Shown here piece by piece: positions 6,498-13,334 of a DNA stretch of 13,363 bases. Both the position numbers and the translations under genes were made by a program. Within the stretch, counting starts at the first letter, position 1. Each line of letters starts with the position of its first letter. Origin of the DNA: Lachnoclostridium sp. UBA6475. GTDB lineage: Bacteria; Bacillota; Clostridia; Lachnospirales; Lachnospiraceae. The stretch covers positions 9,926 to 23,288 of the forward strand of contig DJNB01000040.1 of assembly GCA_002435545.1 (NCBI GenBank), written 5' to 3'. Below the pieces are notes generated by a model. That model made no database searches, was not told where the DNA came from, and saw nothing but the letters and a program-made list of their open reading frames with translations.

Positions 6498-7250
6498 ATG
6501 AAAAAGAAGAAAAAGCAAGGTAAAAAAAGAAAGTGGCTGATTCTGCCCACAGTCGTCCTGCTGACAGCGATTGTATTTTCTGTGCTTGTGGGAACCAAAG
6601 TCATTCGGATCAATACGCTTCTGGCGGCGGGATACCCGGTACAGGGGATTGACGTGTCGCATTATCAGGGGGAGATTGACTGGGGCAAGATGAAGCAGCA
6701 GGGGATGGATTTTGCGTATATTAAGGCGACGGAGGGGAGCGCGCACGAAGATGAATATTTTGACAAAAATTGGAAAGAAGCAAAGGCGGCGGGGATGCTT
6801 TGCGGAGCGTATCATTTTTTCAGTTTTGAAAGTGAGGGAACAAAGCAGGCAGAACATTTTATAAAAAAAGTGGGAGATTTGAAAGGGAGCCTGATCCCGG
6901 TTATTGATGTGGAATATTATGGAACATATGCCGAGACACCGCCGGATGTCGAAAAGGTTCGGAAAGAGCTTGGAGAGATGGTCGGTGCATTGGAGGAAAA
7001 ATATGGAAGAAAACCAATGATCTACTGCACGTACAGTGTTTACCGGAAGTATCTTGATGGGGTGTTTGACGAGGTGCCATTGTGGATCCGTAATGTGTAT
7101 TATCCACCGGAAGATATTGGAAGAAAATGGACGCTGTGGCAGTATACGGACAGAGCGCAGCTGGACGGGTATCAGGGAGAGGAAAAATCGATTGACTGCA
7201 ATGTGTTCCGGGGAGAAAAAGAACAGTTAAATAATTATGTAATACAGTAA
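6498..7250 (+). CDS. Membrane-anchored GH25 muramidase (lysozyme)
   Basis: This 250-residue cell-wall hydrolase of glycoside hydrolase family 25 cleaves the MurNAc-GlcNAc bond of peptidoglycan. A lysine-rich N-terminus (KKKKKQGKKRK) precedes one hydrophobic segment (about 13-32) without a clear cleavage site, so it is probably anchored with the enzyme outside. The catalytic domain runs from GIDVSHYQGEIDW (D52) through FAYIKATEG and GAYHFF to IDVEYY (D137, E139, the catalytic DxE motif), then IYCTYSVYRKYL, PLWIRNVYYPP and WTLWQYTD. No cell-wall-binding repeats are present. AGGAG sits 7-8 nt before the ATG. It shares an operon with the secreted protein 15 nt downstream. Its role is probably cell-wall remodelling; no phage genes lie nearby, so a phage endolysin is unlikely. 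Confidence 0.93.
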   Translation: MKKKKKQGKKRKWLILPTVVLLTAIVFSVLVGTKVIRINTLLAAGYPVQGIDVSHYQGEIDWGKMKQQGMDFAYIKATEGSAHEDEYFDKNWKEAKAAGMLCGAYHFFSFESEGTKQAEHFIKKVGDLKGSLIPVIDVEYYGTYAETPPDVEKVRKELGEMVGALEEKYGRKPMIYCTYSVYRKYLDGVFDEVPLWIRNVYYPPEDIGRKWTLWQYTDRAQLDGYQGEEKSIDCNVFRGEKEQLNNYVIQ

Positions 7251-7265
7251 CTGGAGGGATAGAAT

Positions 7266-8075
7266 ATGAGAAAAATTAGGATAACAGGAGTTCTTGTGAT
7301 TATGTGTATTGTGGCTGTATTTGGCAGACAAAATATGGCAGAAGCGCAAAAGAAAATAACCGTGGTAGAAGGCGGCGAGAAAGTGTTGACAACCGATGTG
7401 TATAAGACAAAGACATCGGTAAATAACAAGAAAAAAGTGAAGGTATACAAGCAATATCTGGATGCTTCCGACAAAATATCAATCTTGGCAGATAAGTCGG
7501 ATAAAGCCCTTTTTGTGAAAGGAATAAAGCCCGGAAAAGCACAGGTGAAAGTGAACACGACTACAGGGGAAACGATATATGAGATCACAATTTTGTCCAA
7601 AGAAAAAGTGAAAAACAAAGCGCAGAAATTGTTGAAAAAAGAGGCGAAAAATAAGAAGGGAATTTATGTGGATTTTAATCAGGATGGGATCGAAGAATAT
7701 TACTGTAATGGGAAAATAATTTACTATGATTATGAGAAAAATAAGGTGATTACAAAGCGCTTTTTTACGGAAAAAGAGAATGGGAAAATACAAAAACTGT
7801 ATTATTCGCCAAAGCGGCATCTGCTCTATGCGCAAATGGCGGGAAAGACAGCGGTACGTTTTGCTTTGTTTGACCGGGAAAAGATGATTGGCAGACGCGA
7901 TAGAGAGATACGTTTTCTAAAAGTAAAAGACAAAAAGGGAAAAATTTATTACGTATTAAATGACGAGTCATACGATCAGGATGATTATTGGTATCAGCCA
8001 TATACCGAGGAAGAGATGCATAAATTTTTGAAAAAACAGATTCCGGATGCAAAAGAAATAGTTATTAGCCGGTAG
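7266..8075 (+). CDS. Secreted protein of unknown function with a Big2-like domain
   Basis: I do not recognise this 269-residue protein as a named family. It starts with a signal peptide (RKIR, hydrophobic 6-20, probable cleavage after AEA at 25-27). Residues about 55-112 look like a bacterial Ig-like (Big2) domain, ending VKGIKPGKAQVKVNTTTGET and YEITIL. A lysine-rich linker follows. A D-x-N-x-D-G loop (DFNQDGIEE, 136-144) resembles calcium-binding EF-hand or FG-GAP loops and is followed by YYCNGKIIYYDYEKN, as in proteins that report a value from an 'element-of-state' repeat. The mature protein is very basic. GGAGGG lies just before the ATG, and the gene starts 15 nt after the muramidase stop, so it is co-transcribed. 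A cell-wall-associated or calcium-responsive role is possible but unproven. Confidence 0.8.
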   Translation: MRKIRITGVLVIMCIVAVFGRQNMAEAQKKITVVEGGEKVLTTDVYKTKTSVNNKKKVKVYKQYLDASDKISILADKSDKALFVKGIKPGKAQVKVNTTTGETIYEITILSKEKVKNKAQKLLKKEAKNKKGIYVDFNQDGIEEYYCNGKIIYYDYEKNKVITKRFFTEKENGKIQKLYYSPKRHLLYAQMAGKTAVRFALFDREKMIGRRDREIRFLKVKDKKGKIYYVLNDESYDQDDYWYQPYTEEEMHKFLKKQIPDAKEIVISR

Positions 8076-8082
8076 AACAATA

Positions 8083-8115
8083 CAGCACCCTGCGAGGGAT
8101 AGTGACAGGGTGCTG
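8083..8115. terminator. Perfect hairpin between convergent genes, terminator without clear U tract
   Basis: CAGCACCCTG (8083-8092) and CAGGGTGCTG (8106-8115) form a perfect 10-bp stem with a 13-nt loop, between the stop of the secreted-protein gene and the convergent hydrolase stop. Neither strand has a real T run after it (plus: CGTAGGTGTATCTTATT). It may act as a weak bidirectional terminator or mRNA 3'-end stabiliser. Confidence 0.6.
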
Positions 8116-8136
8116 CGTAGGTGTATCTTATTAATC

Positions 8137-8985
8137 TTATTCTCTTTCCAATGGGAATGACATGCAGTGAGGACCGCCGCCACCTTTTAAGATTTCTTTC
8201 AGGTCAACTTCAATGACCTTTAAGCCGTAGGCGCGCATCTGTTCATTTACCAGTTTGTTACTCTTAAATGAGATGACGCGGTCATTTCCGAGGCACTGCA
8301 GGTTTGCGTGGTGCAGATAAACTTCTTCCTGCTCTACATTAATGAGCTGGAATCCGCGCTTTTTGAGCATGGCTAAGAAGTTAGAAGGCAGCGCATCTTT
8401 GCAGACAACGGCAAGTTTGTCGGCAACAATGTTGAAACACATATCGAGGTGAAGGTTTGGGCGGTCGCACGGAACGCCGATCATCTCGTAGCCAAGTTCA
8501 TTGACCTGGCGGCGTACATTCTGGAAGCCATCCCAATCGGTTCGGGCGATCACACCGTGGGCGAGAGTATATTCATCAAGATACCAGAAGTCTCCTCCCT
8601 CAAATCCGCCGGTAGTACAGCGGGCGACACAAGGGATTCCAAGTTCTTTCATCTTCTTTTCGTATTCGGAAAGTTCACCGGTACGGCATGGCTCGCGGAA
8701 TTTGCCGGCGATGTAGCCTTCTTTGATACAGCCGCCGAAATCACGGGAAAATACTTCATACGGAAGATCTTCTTTGGGATCCATCAGAACTACTTCGACA
8801 CCATTTTCACGGTAAGCCTGCTGAAATTCCAGATGTTCCCTCATGCAAGCCTCTTTGTTGGAGGCCTCGCCTTTATCCAGCCATTTTTCAGTGATGACAT
8901 TGATCGGTTCAAATTCAAAATAAGTCGGTGGGCAGAGAAGAACTTTTTTCAGCACACCGGAAGCATTATTTACATAAGTTTTCAT
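8137..8985 (-). CDS. Guanidino-group hydrolase, arginine deiminase/DDAH superfamily
   Basis: This 282-residue cytoplasmic enzyme belongs to the guanidine-modifying superfamily, which attacks a guanidino carbon through a cysteine thioester. Catalytic features are in place: GGFEGGDFW (E129, D132), NLHLDMCFN (H179, D181) and, at the C-terminus, GGGGPHCMSFPL with nucleophile C274. SRDFG near residue 80 fits the substrate-binding Asp region. It is much shorter than bacterial arginine deiminase (about 400 residues) and close in size to DDAH. ArgZ/AgrE-type arginine dihydrolase domains share the GGGPHC ending, so the substrate may be arginine, a methylarginine or another guanidino compound. An in-frame GTG at 8994 is possible, but AAAGGA fits the ATG at 8985 (about 10 nt spacing) and sits against the GTG. 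It is divergent from a PucR-type regulator that probably controls it. Confidence 0.88.
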   Translation of the reverse strand: MKTYVNNASGVLKKVLLCPPTYFEFEPINVITEKWLDKGEASNKEACMREHLEFQQAYRENGVEVVLMDPKEDLPYEVFSRDFGGCIKEGYIAGKFREPCRTGELSEYEKKMKELGIPCVARCTTGGFEGGDFWYLDEYTLAHGVIARTDWDGFQNVRRQVNELGYEMIGVPCDRPNLHLDMCFNIVADKLAVVCKDALPSNFLAMLKKRGFQLINVEQEEVYLHHANLQCLGNDRVISFKSNKLVNEQMRAYGLKVIEVDLKEILKGGGGPHCMSFPLERE

Positions 8986-9019
8986 AATCGACACATCCTT
9001 TCAGGTTCAATCTAAGTTC

Positions 9020-9048
9020 ATTATAGAGCAGGAGGTGGGCTGCGGCAA
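9020..9048 (-). promoter_or_regulatory. Predicted promoter of the guanidino hydrolase gene
   Basis: On the minus strand, TTGCCG (9043-9048), a 17-nt spacer and a perfect TATAAT (9020-9025) predict a start near 9013. The -35 is imperfect, as expected for an activated promoter. The palindrome at 9071-9087 is centred 31 bp upstream of the -35. Confidence 0.6.
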
Positions 9049-9070
9049 TGTGTGCAGGGAATAAAATAAA

Positions 9071-9087
9071 TTGTGCACAAAGCACAA
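9071..9087. promoter_or_regulatory. Candidate PucR-type operator, copy 1
   Basis: TTGTGC (9071-9076) and GCACAA (9082-9087) form a perfect 6-bp dyad with a 5-nt spacer (ACAAA). It lies between the divergent hydrolase and pucR-type promoters, centred near -66 for the first and -60 for the second. The same dyad recurs at 10419-10439. I infer it is bound by the adjacent regulator. Confidence 0.65.
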
Positions 9088-9104
9088 AAAAGACAAGAAA
9101 AATA

Positions 9105-9132
9105 TTGCATCATGGCGGTAATTTGATATAAT
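9105..9132 (+). promoter_or_regulatory. Predicted promoter of the PucR-family regulator
   Basis: TTGCAT (9105-9110), a 16-nt spacer and a perfect TATAAT (9127-9132) with TGA in front (extended -10) predict a start near 9139. The candidate operator at 9071-9087 lies immediately upstream, so autoregulation is likely. Confidence 0.65.
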
Positions 9133-9176
9133 GTAGGGGAAACGACAGCATTTGACAAAAGAGAAGGAGTGAGGAT

Positions 9177-10415
9177 ATGCATTGTAAAGATCTTCTTTCT
9201 ATGGAACAATTAAAGGATTCGCTGCATCTGGTGGCAGGAGAACAAGGGCTTGGCAGAAGTGTGCGGTGGATCTATTTTGCGGACTGTATTGAATGCGTAA
9301 AAGACCAGGATAATCTCGCACAATGGATTCATGGCGGGGAACTGGTGATTGTCACAAATTTACATTATTTGGAATCGGAAGAGCGTATGCTGGATATGAT
9401 GCGGCAGTTTAACCGAAAAACGGCAGCAGGGTTCGTTGTCAATGTGGAGGAGGCGAGTGATGCGCTGCGGCAATTGGCAGACACGATGGATATGCCGCTC
9501 TTTGAACTGGACTGGAACCTCAAAACCGTCGATCTGTCGCAGATCATTTGTTTTGCCCTGGTGGAAGAGGCGAAAAATGAGACGAATATCAGCGAAATCT
9601 TTTCAACGATATTATATCAGGTCGGTTTTTCGGCAGCAGATGTCGTGCGGCAGGGAGAATATTATGGGTTGGAATTGGAAAAGCCGCATTTTGTGGCTGC
9701 CTTTGACATTGATCATCTGACTACTTATATAAAAGAAAACAAACTGCCGCAGGAGCGGAGAAAATCGTGCAAACAAAGTCTGCTTTCTACGATTAAAATG
9801 GAATTTTACATGGCAGGATTAAGCAAGATCCTCACAACACTGCAGTCGGATGCGGTGCTGGCGTTGATCCCGGAAGAGGCATTTGACCATGCCAAATTAG
9901 ATCATATTATCCGAAAAATACAAAATGAATTTGTGCAAAAAAATAAAATGACCGTTTCCGTCGGGATCGGCTCCTCTTATGAACAGCTGCAGGATTTTTC
10001 AAAGAGTGCGACAGAGGCAAATCATGCGGTGCAGCAGATTCGCAGTGAAGGGGCAGAGCAAAAGATCGTGCGCTTTGAGGAAATCGGAATCTTTTATTTT
10101 ATCAGTCAGATTAAGGATACCGGCTTGCTCGAACGCTACTATCTGGAACTGTTACAGCCGCTGCTGGAGTCCGATCATTATTCGGATGGAAATCTCTGTG
10201 AAACATTGGAGATGTATCTGAAACATAACAAGAACGCCAATGAGACGGCAGAAGCGATGTATATTCATAGAAATACGATGCGGTACCGGCTGGATAAAAT
10301 AACAAAATTGCTGCGAAGAGACTTAAATAGTATGGATTTCTGCACGGAATTGAATTTTGCTTTTCATATTAAAAACTATCTGAGTGGAGAAAAACAGACT
10401 CGTCCGTACCGCTGA
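9177..10415 (+). CDS. PucR-family transcriptional regulator
   Basis: This 412-residue cytoplasmic regulator has the PucR/CdaR layout. The N-terminal PucR domain (about 1-125) includes GLGRSVRWIYFADCIE, GGELVIVTN and FELDW. A central degenerate GGDEF-like domain (about 155-300) contains MTVSVGIGSSYEQLQDFSKS. A C-terminal HTH_30 domain (about 340-395) contains LEMYLKHNKNANETAEAMYI, then HRNTMRYRLDKI (364-375), the conserved recognition region. The start is supported by AAGGAG 7 nt upstream. Members usually activate catabolic operons for purines, ureides, sugar acids, GABA and other nitrogen compounds. Here it lies between a guanidino hydrolase and a polyamine-type importer, and identical palindromes precede both units, so it probably activates both. 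Ligand unknown. Confidence 0.93.
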   Translation: MHCKDLLSMEQLKDSLHLVAGEQGLGRSVRWIYFADCIECVKDQDNLAQWIHGGELVIVTNLHYLESEERMLDMMRQFNRKTAAGFVVNVEEASDALRQLADTMDMPLFELDWNLKTVDLSQIICFALVEEAKNETNISEIFSTILYQVGFSAADVVRQGEYYGLELEKPHFVAAFDIDHLTTYIKENKLPQERRKSCKQSLLSTIKMEFYMAGLSKILTTLQSDAVLALIPEEAFDHAKLDHIIRKIQNEFVQKNKMTVSVGIGSSYEQLQDFSKSATEANHAVQQIRSEGAEQKIVRFEEIGIFYFISQIKDTGLLERYYLELLQPLLESDHYSDGNLCETLEMYLKHNKNANETAEAMYIHRNTMRYRLDKITKLLRRDLNSMDFCTELNFAFHIKNYLSGEKQTRPYR

Positions 10416-10418
10416 ACA

Positions 10419-10439
10419 TTTTGTGCATGAAGCACAAAA
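10419..10439. promoter_or_regulatory. Candidate PucR-type operator, copy 2
   Basis: TTTTGTGC (10419-10426) and GCACAAAA (10432-10439) make a perfect 8-bp dyad with a 5-nt spacer (ATGAA). It contains the same TTGTGC-N5-GCACAA core as copy 1. Its centre lies 31 bp upstream of the predicted pot -35 and 54 bp upstream of the -10, the same distances as copy 1 to the hydrolase promoter. Confidence 0.7.
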
Positions 10440-10459
10440 GACTTTGTAAGTGAAAACTA

Positions 10460-10488
10460 TAGACAGAAAAAAATAACTGTGCTAACAT
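10460..10488 (+). promoter_or_regulatory. Predicted promoter of the pot operon
   Basis: TAGACA (10460-10465), a 17-nt spacer and TAACAT (10483-10488) with TGC in front (extended -10) predict a start near 10495. The operator at 10419-10439 is centred near -66. An intrinsic terminator begins about 15 nt into this transcript, so full expression of potA would need readthrough. Confidence 0.5.
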
Positions 10489-10509
10489 TTGTATCGTAAA
10501 CGAAAGCAA

Positions 10510-10541
10510 AGGCGCTGTAGGAAACTACGGTGCCTTTTTTC
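10510..10541 (+). terminator. Rho-independent terminator in the pot leader
   Basis: AGGCGCTGTAG (10510-10520) pairs with CTACGGTGCCT (10525-10535) over 11 bp with two G-U pairs and a GAAA tetraloop, followed by a T run. It could end the pucR-type transcript. It also lies downstream of the predicted pot promoter and only about 37 nt before the potA start, so it may act as an attenuator. Confidence 0.85.
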
Positions 10542-10577
10542 TATAATAGGGAATACGCAAATGAGAGGATGAATGGT

Positions 10578-11675
10578 ATGCTTGAAAAAGATTTGGTATT
10601 GCAAAATGTATCCAAAAGATATGGCGATAAGTTAGTAGTAGACGGCATTGATCTTACGATCAATAAAGGTGATTTTTTAACAATTCTCGGACCAAGCGGT
10701 GGTGGAAAAACAACGGTGTTAAAAATGATTTCCGGATTCGAGAGCATTTCTTCCGGAGACATCTTTTTAGACGGAAAAACAATCGGTTCGATTCCGGCGC
10801 ATAAAAGAAATTTTGGAATGCTGTTTCAGAACTATGCATTATTTCCTCATATGACAGTAGCAGAAAATGTTGCTTATCCGCTAAAAATAAGACACACGCC
10901 TAAGGACCGGCAGAAAGAGATGGTTCATGATATTTTGAAGACCGTCGGCCTGGAAGAATATGAAAAACGGTATCCAAGACAGTTGTCCGGAGGACAGCAG
11001 CAGCGTGTGGCGCTGGCGAGATCCATTGTATTCAGCCCGGATGTGCTTATGCTGGATGAGCCGCTGGCAGCACTGGATAAGCAGTTAAGAAAACAAATGC
11101 AGTTAGAGATCAAAGCCATTCATAATAAGTTTGGACTAACGACAATTAGTGTTACCCACGATCAGGAAGAAGCGCTTACGATGGCGACGAAGGTCTGCGT
11201 TATGAAAGAAGCGAAGATCCAGCAGATCGATACTCCGGAGATGATCTATGATTGTCCGGTCAATACCTTTGTTGCGAATTTCATCGGTGAATCTACCGTC
11301 ATCCCGGCTACGATCCGGGGAATCCGTGAAGGAAAGATAACCGCTGTATTTGACAAAGACGACCGCCTGTTTGAAGTGGACTGCAAGCGGAGAGATTACT
11401 GGGCAGGACTCAATAAAAAAGTAAACTTTATCATCCGTCCGGAAAAGGTCAAGATTGTAAAAGAGGATTACGACGGAATTAAATTCCCGGCGCGGATCAC
11501 AAGCTGCGCATTTCTCGGAGATACTTTCCGGGTAAATGTAATTACCGACAGCGGTATCGAATTTAAGATGAAAGTATTTTCACGCGGACACTATGATCTG
11601 AGTGTGGGAAACCGCTTGTGGGTCGGCGTTCGTCCGTATGATATGGTACTTGTTCGATACGATGATGAAATATAG
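10578..11675 (+). CDS. potA: Polyamine-type ABC transporter, ATP-binding protein PotA
   Basis: This 365-residue ATPase energises an importer of the spermidine/putrescine (PotABCD) type at the inner face of the membrane. The Walker A is GPSGGGKTT (38-46), the Q-loop is in GMLFQNYALFPHMT, the signature is LSGGQQQRVALARS (from 136), the Walker B is VLMLDEP (156-162, E161), and the switch histidine is H194 in SVTHDQEEA. A C-terminal TOBE_2-type domain (about 270-365) contains the IRPEKVKI and VGVRPYD segments, as in PotA. The frame extends to a GTG at 10530, but that lies inside the terminator hairpin; GAGAGG at 10563-10568 points to the ATG at 10578. potB follows after 15 nt. The real substrate may be a guanidino or polyamine compound, judging by the neighbouring hydrolase. 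Confidence 0.93.
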   Translation: MLEKDLVLQNVSKRYGDKLVVDGIDLTINKGDFLTILGPSGGGKTTVLKMISGFESISSGDIFLDGKTIGSIPAHKRNFGMLFQNYALFPHMTVAENVAYPLKIRHTPKDRQKEMVHDILKTVGLEEYEKRYPRQLSGGQQQRVALARSIVFSPDVLMLDEPLAALDKQLRKQMQLEIKAIHNKFGLTTISVTHDQEEALTMATKVCVMKEAKIQQIDTPEMIYDCPVNTFVANFIGESTVIPATIRGIREGKITAVFDKDDRLFEVDCKRRDYWAGLNKKVNFIIRPEKVKIVKEDYDGIKFPARITSCAFLGDTFRVNVITDSGIEFKMKVFSRGHYDLSVGNRLWVGVRPYDMVLVRYDDEI

Positions 11676-11690
11676 AAAAGAGGGTTGTTT

Positions 11691-12536
11691 ATGGCAGAGA
11701 TGAGATCGTTTATCGGAAAACACGGATTGAAATTACTCCTTATTATTTCTGTTACATTTTTGCTTGTATTTATGATCCTTCCCATTTTGGATATGTTTAC
11801 CAAAAGTGTAGTGGATGATAACGGATTTACCTGGAGTTATTTCAAAGAATTCTTTTCGAAGAGTTTATATGCAAAGATACTGTTAAATACGATTCGTTTG
11901 AGCCTGATCATTGGATTGGTTACCATCGTTCTTGGCTACCCGGTGGCATATCTTATGAATCGTGTCGGACCGGTTTTGCGGTGCATTATCATGGGATGTG
12001 TACAGATTCCATTTTGGACGAGCCTGCTTGTACGAACTTATTCCTGGATCGCGATACTGCAGAATCAGGGAGTGGTCAACGTGGTTTTACAAAAATTGGG
12101 AATTATCAAACAGCCGGTTCAGCTTTTGTATAACGATGCCGGTGTCATTATTGTAATGACATATATTATGCTTCCCTATATGATATTTTCCATTTCTTCG
12201 GTAATGGGGCAGATTGATAAAAATGTGATCATTGCTTCAAGAAGTCTGGGAGCGGGAAAGACAATGACCTTTTTCCGTATTTTCTTACCACTTTCGCTTC
12301 CGGGAATTATGTCAGGTTTCTTTATTGTATTTCTGAATACAATGGGATATTATATCGTGCCGGCATTGGTTGGCGGACAGAAAAGCCAGATGTTTTCCCA
12401 GACAATTCAGAATGAATTAAGTGGTGTATTAAACTGGAATTTTGCTTCAGCAATTTCCATCATATTAGTAATGGTTACTATGATGATCGTCCTGGCTTCC
12501 AAGGCGGCGACGAAGCAGAAATACGCAGAAGTCTGA
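11691..12536 (+). CDS. potB: Polyamine-type ABC transporter permease PotB
   Basis: This 281-residue integral membrane permease of the binding-protein-dependent type I importer family is predicted to have six transmembrane segments (roughly 13-36, 64-87, 98-120, 145-167, 198-222, 250-271). The cytoplasmic EAA coupling loop reads ASRSLGAGKTMTFFRIFLPL (from about 182), which docks on PotA. FTWSYFKEFF after the first segment is typical of PotB. A TTG at 11685 keeps the frame open, but AGAGGG at 11679-11684 is spaced for the ATG at 11691. It lies 15 nt after potA and 15 nt before potC, in one operon. Confidence 0.93.
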   Translation: MAEMRSFIGKHGLKLLLIISVTFLLVFMILPILDMFTKSVVDDNGFTWSYFKEFFSKSLYAKILLNTIRLSLIIGLVTIVLGYPVAYLMNRVGPVLRCIIMGCVQIPFWTSLLVRTYSWIAILQNQGVVNVVLQKLGIIKQPVQLLYNDAGVIIVMTYIMLPYMIFSISSVMGQIDKNVIIASRSLGAGKTMTFFRIFLPLSLPGIMSGFFIVFLNTMGYYIVPALVGGQKSQMFSQTIQNELSGVLNWNFASAISIILVMVTMMIVLASKAATKQKYAEV

Positions 12537-12551
12537 GAGGAGGAAATGGTT

Positions 12552-13334
12552 ATGATTGCAACAATTTTAGCGGTATTAGTGATCTTATTTATGATCCTTC
12601 CCATCTTTATTTTATACCCGATATCCTTCAGCCCTACTTCGTATATTGTATTTCCAAACGAAGGATTTTCAACCCAGTGGTATGAAAAATTATTTTCCGA
12701 TCCGCTTTGGGCACAGGCGGTACAAAACAGTATTGTGATCGCGATATTTACAACGATCCTTTCGCTTCTGTTAGGAACGATCGCGGCCGTTTGTATGAAC
12801 CGGTTTTCGCATAAATGGAAAACCGTATTGGGAGAATATTTCAGACTCCCGCAGACCATTCCGATCATTGTAACGGCAATTTCTATTTACGCGCTGCTTT
12901 TAAAATGGCAGCTTAACGGAACGCTGCCGGGACTGGTGATCGCACATACGGTAATTGCTCTTCCGTTTGTCGTTACGACGATGAATGCAGGGATGGAAAT
13001 TATAAATAACAATTTTGAAGATGCAGCAGTGAATTTAGGAGCAAACCGGTTTATGGCATTTTTCCATGTCACACTGCCGATGCTGAAATCTTCGATACAG
13101 TCTGCGATGTTATTTGCATTTCTGACATCGTTTGATGAAATCGCAGTAACCCTTTTTATAACGGGTCCAAGCGTGATTACGATCCCTAAGAAAATGTGGG
13201 ATGGTATCCGTTTACAGATAGAACCTACGATTGCCGCATTATCCGCAATCCTGGTAAGTGTTTTAATTGTCGGGTTTGTGCTGACTACCCTGGGACAAAT
13301 GATCAAAGCAGCACGGCATCATCATGCAAAATAA
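12552..13334 (+). CDS. potC: Polyamine-type ABC transporter permease PotC
   Basis: This 260-residue second permease forms the heterodimeric channel with PotB. Six transmembrane segments are visible, starting with MIATILAVLVILFMILPIFI. The periplasmic FSTQWYEKLFSDPLWAQAVQ segment is characteristic of PotC, and the EAA loop is EDAAVNLGANRFMAFFHVTL (156-175). Two in-frame ATGs are possible: 12546 (MVMIAT...) and 12552. AGGAGG ends at 12543, which leaves 8 nt before 12552 but only 2 before 12546, so I chose 12552. No terminator follows before the window ends, and potD, the solute-binding protein, is not in the window; it probably follows. Confidence 0.92.
   Translation: MIATILAVLVILFMILPIFILYPISFSPTSYIVFPNEGFSTQWYEKLFSDPLWAQAVQNSIVIAIFTTILSLLLGTIAAVCMNRFSHKWKTVLGEYFRLPQTIPIIVTAISIYALLLKWQLNGTLPGLVIAHTVIALPFVVTTMNAGMEIINNNFEDAAVNLGANRFMAFFHVTLPMLKSSIQSAMLFAFLTSFDEIAVTLFITGPSVITIPKKMWDGIRLQIEPTIAALSAILVSVLIVGFVLTTLGQMIKAARHHHAK

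Noticed and set aside
8986..8994. GTG start three codons upstream in the guanidino hydrolase
   Set aside because: AAAGGA lies almost against this GTG, too close for initiation, but is well placed for the ATG at 8985.
10440..10545. Guanidine or other riboswitch upstream of potA
   Set aside because: The gene context made this attractive, but I see neither the paired ACGR-loop hairpins of mini-ykkC nor any ykkC-like conserved segments, and the RNA before the terminator is too short.
10542..10547. TATAAT as the main pot promoter
   Set aside because: It overlaps the end of the terminator and no acceptable -35 lies 16-18 nt upstream. Kept only as an alternative in the attenuation finding.
10530..10577. 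GTG start giving PotA 16 extra residues
   Set aside because: The extension reads through the terminator hairpin and T run; GAGAGG at 10563-10568 serves the ATG at 10578.
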